From: JANWKA01 sp035533815
Lineage (GTDB): Bacteria > Bacteroidota > Bacteroidia > Chitinophagales > Chitinophagaceae
DNA: 16,054 bases
NCBI GenBank assembly: GCA_035533815.1
Contig: DATLTB010000050.1
Coordinates: 1 to 16,054, forward strand
Direction of reading: 5' to 3'
Shown here: in pieces, positions 1 to 5,260 of the stretch
How the letters are laid out: each line of letters opens with the position of its first letter
Numbering within the stretch: position 1 is the stretch's first letter
Program-made: the position numbers and the translations under genes
Notes under the pieces: generated by a model
Databases searched by the model: none
Seen by the model: only the letters and a program-made list of their open reading frames with translations
What the model was told of the DNA's origin: nothing

Positions 1-130
1 GGGGAGCGGGGAGGAAACGAACCGCTCTACCCGGAACCCCAACCATTGAGGAAGGCCTCAATGAATATTTGGCATTATCCTATCCAATACAGCATTCAGT
101 AATTTAATACCTAATTTCTAGTCCGGAAAA
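1..130. other. Left-edge stretch with hairpin, no assignable gene
   Basis: Two plus-strand frames run open from the window edge and stop at about 100-107, so the 3' end of a gene lying mostly outside the window is possible. Neither tail resembles a family I know. The stretch contains a perfect 8-bp inverted repeat (CATTGAGG at 44-51, CCTCAATG at 56-63, loop AAGG). No T-run follows on either strand, so a classical intrinsic terminator is doubtful. Confidence 0.3.
44..63. repeat. Perfect 8-bp hairpin
   Basis: The arms CATTGAGG and CCTCAATG are exact reverse complements around a 4-base loop. It lies about 70 bp downstream of the cytochrome stop codon at 131. It could be a transcript 3'-end structure for that gene or for one to the left, but it has no U-tract. 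Confidence 0.5.
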
Positions 131-140
131 TTAATTTTCC
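125..140. repeat. 16-bp perfect palindrome over the cytochrome stop codon
   Basis: GGAAAATTAATTTTCC reads identically on both strands and covers the last codons and the TAA of the cytochrome gene. It may be chance in AT-rich DNA or part of a 3'-end structure. Confidence 0.4.
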
Positions 141-637
141 TGGGAAGGAGCATGTGGAGGAGGTGGAGGTGGAGGTGGAGGGCCGCCTGGTCTAACCATC
201 ATCGGAGCTATCTTTATCGGATGCTCGCTTCCATGATGGCAGGAATAGCAACTTACCTCGTATTTTGCACTGATAAAATTATCGGCAAAACTACCTTTGA
301 TATTGAAGAATTTCTTGTTCAGTTTGATTACCATCTTCATCATTTTCCGGGCAGTAATCTTTTCATGTTTTCCATCAGAAGCGAAATCCAGCCCATGACC
401 GGATGCAGCAGCAGCATGACAGTTATAACATTTATATCCCAGGGACATGCAGAATTCGTCCATGATATGAATCAACTGTTCATGCTCGATATTTTTAGGC
501 AGTATTTTCAGATTTTTGGGAGCCATCATGTTTCTCTGCGGGCCTGAAGGAGCTTGTACGAAGGCAAAGGAAACCATGATCAGGAATCCAATAAGGGCGA
601 ATGCAGTAATCACCTGGTATTTTGTTGAACGCAACAT
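131..637 (-). CDS. Exported di-heme cytochrome c, reaction-centre-cytochrome type
   Basis: This 168-residue protein has a basic start and a hydrophobic segment at about residues 10-28, indicating a signal peptide or membrane anchor. Two CxxCH haem-attachment motifs follow: C70-Y-N-C73-H74 and C130-Y-S-C133-H134. The stretch NLKILPKNI, an IM..F...LG helix just before the first haem site, and Met-rich helix 98-104 before the second match the pattern of the photosynthetic reaction centre cytochrome c subunit family. In that family the axial Met lies in a helix ahead of the CxxCH. Non-phototrophic Bacteroidota carry many such short proteins, probably as periplasmic electron carriers. The protein ends in a run of nine prolines and a short polar tail. 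No oxidase or other redox partner is encoded nearby, so the electron partner is unknown. No Shine-Dalgarno precedes the ATG. Confidence 0.85.
   Translation of the reverse strand: MLRSTKYQVITAFALIGFLIMVSFAFVQAPSGPQRNMMAPKNLKILPKNIEHEQLIHIMDEFCMSLGYKCYNCHAAAASGHGLDFASDGKHEKITARKMMKMVIKLNKKFFNIKGSFADNFISAKYEVSCYSCHHGSEHPIKIAPMMVRPGGPPPPPPPPPHAPSQEN
154..182. repeat. GGTGGA-type hexamer microsatellite
   Basis: Imperfect tandem GGAGGT units on the plus strand encode, on the minus strand, the nine-proline run near the C terminus of the cytochrome. Length change by slippage would alter the proline number without shifting the frame whenever whole units are gained or lost. Confidence 0.7.
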
Positions 638-869
638 GGGATGATTTTAGGTTTAAACTGGGAAATTACCTATAAAAACAGATTTAGCAAATAAATCTTG
701 GATGAATGGTTTAAGGAACTTGCGGGTTGTTCTGGAAATATCCCTGAGGCGTTTTTCGGAAAATTTCATTTGGAGGCAATAATATTGACGGGGTAACGTA
801 ACTTCCCGGAATATCTTAAGGTAACTGCTGTGAAGAAAAGCATAGTTACCTATCTTAATATTTGTTTCT
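638..869. other. Divergent intergenic region, cytochrome / glucokinase
   Basis: This AT-rich stretch separates two divergent genes and should hold both promoters. I see only one-mismatch versions of the Bacteroidota -7 element: TTTATTTG on the minus strand about 50 bp before the cytochrome, and AATATTTG at 857-864 just before glk. Neither has a clear -33 partner. The 8-mer TTACCTAT occurs twice, near 664 and 846. Confidence 0.4.
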
Positions 870-1943
870 ATGTCCCTGGTGATTAATCCCTCCACTGCAT
901 TTCCCCTGGCTTTTCCCCGGTCACCCCATGCAGCAAAAGACAATATCATTGTGGTGGCAGGGGATATCGGGGGCACAAAAACCAATCTGGCCCTCTACAG
1001 GTCCACGAATGCGGGGATGCATTCCATCAGGGAGCAAACCTATCCCTCCCGGGATTTCCGGACCTTTGAAGAGATTATCCGATTATTCCTTTCCAGTTCC
1101 AATACGGATAAACCGGATAGGATATGTTTAGGGATAGCCGGACCGGTTTTGGACCGGAAGGTACAGACTACCAACCTGGCCTGGGAGTTGGACAGCGGGG
1201 AAATTACCCGCGAAACCGGAATCAGCCAGGTAGCCCTGTTAAATGACCTGGAAGCCACATCCTATGGACTTGCAGGATTGAATGACCAGGATTTCGTTTC
1301 CATCCATGGTCCGCAAACTGCAGTGCCGGGAAATGCGGCAATCATAGCACCAGGAACCGGTTTGGGCGAAGCTGGACTTTACTGGGACGGTAGTCATTTT
1401 CATCCGTTTGCCACAGAAGGCGGGCATAGCGATTTTTTCCCGAGGTCAAAAATTGACCTGGAAATATATCAGTACCTCCAGGGTAGATTTGGCATCGTCA
1501 GTTGGGAGCGGCTGGTTTCAGGACCAGGGCTGACCAATATTTACTTTTTTTTACGCGATAAATATGGAATGAAAGAAACTTCCGGTTCAATGGAAGAAAT
1601 CAAAGGAGATGATGCAGGAGCGGTGATCACTAGAATGGGATTAGATTCCAGTTCCCAGGTCTGTGAAAAAGCCCTGAAGCTATTTACCGGTTATTTGGCG
1701 CATGAAGCTACCAGCCTGGTTTTAAAATATAAGGCCACCGGCGGTTTATTCCTGGCAGGAGGCATTCCCCCCAGGATTATTTCCCTGATCCGGGATAAAA
1801 CCGTTTTTTATGATCAGTTTCTCCAATCTGACCGCATGAAAGAACTGGTGGAATCGGTGCCAGTTAAAGTCATTATGAATCCGAAATGTGCGCTTCTTGG
1901 AGCGGCCTACTATGGTGCTTATGGTATGCCTGATCTGGGTTAA
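870..1943 (+). CDS. glk: Glucokinase (Glk family)
   Basis: This enzyme phosphorylates glucose to glucose 6-phosphate with ATP in the cytoplasm. The 357-residue protein has the phosphate-1 ATP motif GDIGGTKTN at 31-39. The sugar-binding and catalytic segment LLNDLEA (123-129) has D126 as the expected general base. The adenosine-side motif APGTGLGEAGL is at 160-170, and the EGGHSDF segment at 183-189 matches the E. coli Glk SEGGH region. This places it in the Glk (PF02685) rather than the ROK family, since the ROK zinc Cys cluster is missing. It is somewhat longer than E. coli Glk (321 residues), mainly because of about 25 extra residues before the ATP motif, as I recall for Bacteroidota homologues. 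The first ATG is kept because the frame is otherwise protein-like, although no ribosome-binding site is visible. It is apparently monocistronic. Confidence 0.93.
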   Translation: MSLVINPSTAFPLAFPRSPHAAKDNIIVVAGDIGGTKTNLALYRSTNAGMHSIREQTYPSRDFRTFEEIIRLFLSSSNTDKPDRICLGIAGPVLDRKVQTTNLAWELDSGEITRETGISQVALLNDLEATSYGLAGLNDQDFVSIHGPQTAVPGNAAIIAPGTGLGEAGLYWDGSHFHPFATEGGHSDFFPRSKIDLEIYQYLQGRFGIVSWERLVSGPGLTNIYFFLRDKYGMKETSGSMEEIKGDDAGAVITRMGLDSSSQVCEKALKLFTGYLAHEATSLVLKYKATGGLFLAGGIPPRIISLIRDKTVFYDQFLQSDRMKELVESVPVKVIMNPKCALLGAAYYGAYGMPDLG

Positions 1944-2296
1944 TGCATTCCTGTCTGCCCCTTCATGCAGTTCCTTTTTATAAAAATGGGTCAACTGAAA
2001 CTTAACCGGATTTTATTATCCTGATGCCTGGGCAATATCATTGGAATTCCTTTTTCTTCCCCATTGGTTTGCAACTAGCCCCACCTCATTTACGGAACAA
2101 ACTTCCCTGTTATAGAAAAATAATAACCATTAAATATGTAAAAGTTTGAATTATACAATTTTTTTTATTATTTTACCACCTGTTATTGAAAGAGATGTAA
2201 AAAATTGGAAACCTTTCCATTTTTGCAGGACAAAGCGGTAAAGGATTTTTTATTTCTCATTTTGATTCATTGACCGGTTAACCTATGTAAGTCCCT
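1944..2296. other. Noncoding 353-bp gap after glk
   Basis: No gene is seen here. A weak hairpin (TGCAT at 1944-1948 with ATGCA at 1965-1969, followed by CCTTTTTA) could end glk transcription. Further on are an A/T-only stretch around 2105-2175, a short inverted repeat TGGAAA-CC-TTTCCA at 2206-2219, and CATTTTTG at 2218-2225, one base from the TAnnTTTG -7 consensus but without a matching -33. GGTTAACC lies at 2276-2283, just before the next gene. Confidence 0.4.
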
Positions 2297-2779
2297 ATGA
2301 AATGGCCATTATTGGTTTCATTGCTTATCCTGATTCACTGGCAACCTGAACCCGGATTATTCAGTTCCAATCCGTCTCAATCCGTTCCGTCTTTCCAGGT
2401 CAGCATGCTTTTTACGATTCAGCCTTCGGGGTACACCCTGGATTATCAGGTCAGTCAGGACAGCCTGAACCTGCATTATAACTGTGCTTTTGTAAAATGC
2501 AAGGACACCCTGCTTTATGGGATCCGCCTGGATCCGGGGGTGGCCCTGAAATACTATAAATACATCAGGATACTTAATCTCGACAGTTTGCAAAATATTA
2601 ATGAAACGAAGGGGTTTGAAGGAGTGTCTATCCTGGTGAGTATACATGGAACGGGGATAAAGCTCCAATCCTTGCTCACGGTACATCCGGAACAGCCCAT
2701 ATTAGCCAGGCTGATCGCCAGGACCAATTCCCTGATTGCAGATCCAAAGTACAGGTATCGACCGCCCCCACAACAATGA
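2297..2779 (+). CDS. Exported protein of unknown function, 160 aa
   Basis: I do not recognise a family. Residues 1-15 are hydrophobic after a single lysine and look like a Sec signal peptide; the mature part would begin around 20-25. The rest is a beta-rich-looking sequence with two cysteines, C63 and C68, followed by an amphipathic segment and a proline/glutamine tail (PPPQQ). No enzyme motif is seen. The reading frame is supported by the signal-like start and by codon use like its neighbours. The opposite-strand frames over it have no signal or recognisable motif. It stands alone, without an overlapping or closely spaced partner. It could be a small periplasmic or surface protein. Confidence 0.6.
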   Translation: MKWPLLVSLLILIHWQPEPGLFSSNPSQSVPSFQVSMLFTIQPSGYTLDYQVSQDSLNLHYNCAFVKCKDTLLYGIRLDPGVALKYYKYIRILNLDSLQNINETKGFEGVSILVSIHGTGIKLQSLLTVHPEQPILARLIARTNSLIADPKYRYRPPPQQ

Positions 2780-3098
2780 ATCAGGGGCACTCCCAATACC
2801 TTGTTTTGCAGCAGTTGATTGCAAATATTGAGGATCAATAAAAGTTTGTTTGAATAGAAAACGAGAATACCCCATGTAAATGCAACTTTTTAGGAGGGTA
2901 ATATGGATTGCCTTTTTATCAAAAGGGGGAAACTAAAGCTTCCACAGAATATAAAAAGCACCACAGGCAATACAAACCATGAATAGGAATATTCTTCAGG
3001 GGTATGCCTATTCAATGTCGGTTAGACAGCCTTGAACAATTGCATACCACTTTACGCCGAATGATCACTGACCAACCGGAAAAGAGACTGAAATGAAA
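2780..3098. other. Intergenic 319 bp with one possible small ORF
   Basis: No conventional gene is seen. The stretch is AT-rich and carries the small SD-preceded ORF listed separately at 2903-2986. No clear terminator for the upstream gene is visible. Confidence 0.35.
2903..2986 (+). CDS. Possible 27-residue small ORF with a strong SD
   Basis: An AGGAGGG at 2892-2898 sits four bases before an ATG that opens 27 codons ending in TAG. The peptide begins MDCLFIKRGKLKLP and is basic. The SD is near perfect, which is unusual because the other genes here lack one. The spacing is short and there is no homology or codon-bias support, so this may be coincidence. Confidence 0.2.
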   Translation: MDCLFIKRGKLKLPQNIKSTTGNTNHE

Positions 3099-3296
3099 TC
3101 AGGCTCCGCGGTGCCTGGGGCAGAATTTAGCCGGTTTCCAGACCCATTCTTTGCAGCGGGTGCCGTCAGGGTAGCGGTAATGACATTGTTCCAGCTTACT
3201 GGAATCAATTTTGATGGCTTTATGATTGGTAGCATTGTTTTTCCCGCCAGGTCCCCAGGAAAAGATGACCATCATGCCAATAATGAGCAATTTCAT
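3099..3296 (-). CDS. Small exported protein with C3H (WRC-like) knuckle
   Basis: This 65-residue protein has a hydrophobic N terminus (residues 2-13, signal-peptide-like) and a C-terminal cluster C38-x9-C48-x10-C59-x2-H62. The context is DGTRC before the second position and KFCPRH at the third and fourth. The arrangement resembles short C..G.rC....fC..H knuckles seen in small bacterial proteins, which probably bind a metal such as zinc. I prefer this strand to the overlapping plus-strand frame because of the signal sequence and the ordered Cys/His pattern. It is not in an operon. Function is unknown; if exported, the cysteines could instead form disulfides. Confidence 0.65.
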   Translation of the reverse strand: MKLLIIGMMVIFSWGPGGKNNATNHKAIKIDSSKLEQCHYRYPDGTRCKEWVWKPAKFCPRHRGA

Positions 3297-3322
3297 TAGG
3301 TTAAATAAAAGGTTAGGTTAAA
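3296..3322. repeat. Direct repeat TTAGGTTAAA x2 at a gene start
   Basis: The exact 10-mer TTAGGTTAAA occurs at 3296-3305 and 3313-3322 (17-bp period), with an extra GGTTA at 3311. It directly abuts the start codon of the small minus-strand gene, so it lies in that gene's leader or promoter and could be a regulator site. Confidence 0.45.
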
Positions 3323-3439
3323 GGGTGTTATTCTTGGTTTCTGTACAGGATATGGGCCGGCAGCAAGAGGAAGGTTTTTCAGGTATTGTCCGACAGAATA
3401 AAAATACACCTAAAATGAATTCCTGGGGAATAAATTTAG

Positions 3440-3460
3440 CCAAATAGGTATTTTATTTGG
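3440..3460. repeat. Inverted repeat CCAAATA...TATTTGG
   Basis: Seven-base perfect arms are separated by 7 bases in the gap between the small minus-strand gene and the lactonase gene. It may be an operator or chance in AT-rich sequence. Confidence 0.35.
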
Positions 3461-3533
3461 GGAACGGGGGGAAAATGAGGATAAAGAAGAGACTAAATCG
3501 GAAGGCTTTTTTGGTAGTTTAAGGGTCCGGGGG

Positions 3534-3564
3534 TTGGTATTGCGGGCATTTCCTCCTATCTTGC
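3534..3564 (+). promoter_or_regulatory. Possible promoter of the lactonase gene
   Basis: TTGG at 3534-3537 and TATCTTGC at 3557-3564 are 19 bp apart, the spacing of Bacteroidota sigma-ABfr promoters (TTTG-N19-TAnnTTTG). The -7 element deviates at its last two bases, so this is weak. The leader would be about 15 nt. Confidence 0.3.
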
Positions 3565-3582
3565 CGGCATTAAAACAACATC

Positions 3583-4761
3583 ATGAAGAAGTATATCCTT
3601 TTGTTCATTTCTATCCTGGTAATTTACAGCCAACTGACTGAAAGTCAGCCCATAAGCAACAATTTTTCCCAAAAGCAAACCCCTCATTCAACCAGGGAGT
3701 GTTATCTTTTTATCGGCTCCTACGCGTTAGCTGATAGCAACAGCATATTTGTATACCGGTTTAACCAGGAAACCGGATCCAGTAAGCTGGTTAGTGCAGT
3801 AAAAGGGATTGACAACCCTTCCTTTGTCACCCTTTCACCCAATGACCGGTATTTGTATGCTGTCAGCGAAACCCATGGCGGAGTGGGGGGGCATGTGTAT
3901 GCCTATCGTTTTGACCGGTCCACCGGAACCCTGCATTACCTGGACAGGCAGCTTTCAGGTGGCGATGATCCCTGTAACCTGACCACAGACCGGACTGGCA
4001 GGTGGCTGTTTGTAGCCAATTATACCAGCGGAAGTTTTTCAGAATTCCCGCTGGAAAAGGATGGCCGGATCGATAAGGCCCTGCGGACTGTCCAGCATCA
4101 TGGCCATGGCATAAATCCGCTTCGGCAGGAAGGGCCGCATGTCCACTGCGTGCTCATTGCACCGAATAACCGGGACGTGTTTGTATCTGACCTGGGGTTG
4201 GATGAACTGTTCACTTATGAACTCAATCAGCAAAATGGGAACCTGACTCCGGGAATTCCACCCTATGTTTCAGTGGTTCCGGGCAGGGGGCCCCGTCTTC
4301 CGCATTTTTCACCGGATGGCAGATTCGTTTACCTGATCCAGGAAATGGGAGGCACCATCACCCAGTTTGCCTATAGTCCGGGTAAGTTGAAGACCCTTTC
4401 CACCGTTTCCACGATCCCCCCGGGTTACCAGAAGAAATATACTGCCGCGGATATCCATTTTTCCCCGGGCGGCCATTTTCTCTATGCATCAAACCGGGAT
4501 GACCTCAATGATCTGCTCTGGTATCGGGTAAATGCGGCCAATGGGACCCTGACACTCGGAGGAAGGGATTCATCCATGGGGAAAACACCCAGGTATTTCC
4601 GGATAACCCCTAATGGTAAATATGTATTGGTTGGCCATCAGAACAGCGACAACATTGTTATTTTTTCCCGGAACCCCCATCATGGGAAACTGACCCTGAC
4701 TCCGCTCAGGATCCCTGTTGCTCATGCCGTCTGCCTGAAAATGATTCCCGATCATGGCTAA
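3583..4761 (+). CDS. Exported lactonase-family seven-bladed beta-propeller
   Basis: This 392-residue protein belongs to the lactonase family (PF10282), which includes the YbhE-type 6-phosphogluconolactonase and muconate-cycloisomerase-like fold proteins. Repeated blade signatures are visible: FIGSYA, FVTLSPNDRYLYAVSE (residues 82-97), HVYAYRFDRSTGTL, RWLFVANYTSGS, GPHVHCVL and FSPDGRFVYLIQE. The GPHVH and FSPDG segments are conserved in the family. The first 20 or so residues form a signal peptide, so the protein should be periplasmic or outer-membrane associated. That does not fit a cytosolic pentose-phosphate step, and the physiological substrate is uncertain. It lies 1.6 kb from glk but is not in an operon with it. 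The nearest downstream gene converges on it at the hairpin at 4785-4803. Confidence 0.88.
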   Translation: MKKYILLFISILVIYSQLTESQPISNNFSQKQTPHSTRECYLFIGSYALADSNSIFVYRFNQETGSSKLVSAVKGIDNPSFVTLSPNDRYLYAVSETHGGVGGHVYAYRFDRSTGTLHYLDRQLSGGDDPCNLTTDRTGRWLFVANYTSGSFSEFPLEKDGRIDKALRTVQHHGHGINPLRQEGPHVHCVLIAPNNRDVFVSDLGLDELFTYELNQQNGNLTPGIPPYVSVVPGRGPRLPHFSPDGRFVYLIQEMGGTITQFAYSPGKLKTLSTVSTIPPGYQKKYTAADIHFSPGGHFLYASNRDDLNDLLWYRVNAANGTLTLGGRDSSMGKTPRYFRITPNGKYVLVGHQNSDNIVIFSRNPHHGKLTLTPLRIPVAHAVCLKMIPDHG

Positions 4762-4778
4762 AGCGGGTTACCCGGAAT

Positions 4779-4803
4779 AAAAAAAGCGGGACCATGTCCC
4801 GCT
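4779..4803 (-). terminator. Intrinsic terminator of the OMP/LTxxQ operon
   Basis: An 8-bp perfect stem (AGCGGGAC at 4785-4792 with GTCCCGCT at 4796-4803, loop CAT) is followed on the minus strand by seven T. This is the classical form for ending minus-strand transcription about 25 bp after the LTxxQ gene. On the plus strand the hairpin has only a weak tail but may also serve the convergent lactonase gene. Confidence 0.85.
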
Positions 4804-4827
4804 CTTAAATTATCTGAAAACAACGGA

Positions 4828-5214
4828 TTAATTATTGCCTCCTCCTCCGCCCCTGTTACGCATCCGGGCCCTCATTTTCGTCTGGTAGTCCTGCCATTGA
4901 GTGAACTGGTCATTGGTCAGGACTGTTTTTAAGGTGGAGTCCCTGCTGGAATTCAAGATGCGGAAATTACCCCGCATAGCACTCCGGTCGCCTGAACTGG
5001 CCTGGAACATGGAATCCATTTTCTGGGAAAAATCCAGATTGATGGTTTTTAACTGGCTGACCTGATCACCGGTCAGTCCGGTGATTTGCTTTTGCATCCG
5101 GGTCGTCATATTGTCGGCCCTTTCCTGCGGGGTCATCTGCATGAAATTTCCCTGTGCATGAAGGCCGATCACCCCAGTTATCATGGCTCCCAGAATCAAA
5201 AAATACTTTTTCAT
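4828..5214 (-). CDS. Small periplasmic LTxxQ (Spy/CpxP-like) protein
   Basis: The start at 5214 gives 128 residues beginning MKKYFLILGAM, a clear signal peptide ending near HAQG (residues 17-20). An in-frame upstream extension to 5397 would place the signal internally and overlap the preceding gene, so I reject it. The mature part is helical and carries two LTxxQ motifs, LTGDQ near residue 47 and LTNDQF near 101. It is rich in Met, Gln and Arg and ends in a Gly-rich tail. This is the pattern of Spy/CpxP and the related DUF4890-like proteins of Bacteroidota, which act as periplasmic chaperones or envelope-stress sensors. It follows the outer-membrane protein gene by 46 bp on the same strand and is very likely co-transcribed. 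A role in folding or monitoring that barrel is inference. Confidence 0.75.
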   Translation of the reverse strand: MKKYFLILGAMITGVIGLHAQGNFMQMTPQERADNMTTRMQKQITGLTGDQVSQLKTINLDFSQKMDSMFQASSGDRSAMRGNFRILNSSRDSTLKTVLTNDQFTQWQDYQTKMRARMRNRGGGGGNN

Positions 5215-5260
5215 TTTATATGGTTTAAATAGTGAGTAAATACCGATACACTTTGTCCTT

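Noticed and set aside
1..45. tRNA-like look (GGGG...CCCC ends and a GGTTCG on the minus strand)
   Set aside because: The arms do not pair as a T-arm and acceptor stem, and no anticodon arm is found.
857..864. AATATTTG as a leaderless promoter for glk
   Set aside because: The first base of the -7 element deviates and no TTG or TTTG lies about 19 bp upstream.
653..985. Minus-strand 110-codon frame between the cytochrome and glk
   Set aside because: It overlaps the glk start, including the ATP motif region, has no recognisable domain, and most of it covers an AT-rich divergent promoter region.
3093..3299. Plus-strand 68-codon frame opposite the small Cys protein
   Set aside because: It has no signal or motif, while the minus strand shows a signal-like N terminus and an ordered Cys/His pattern.
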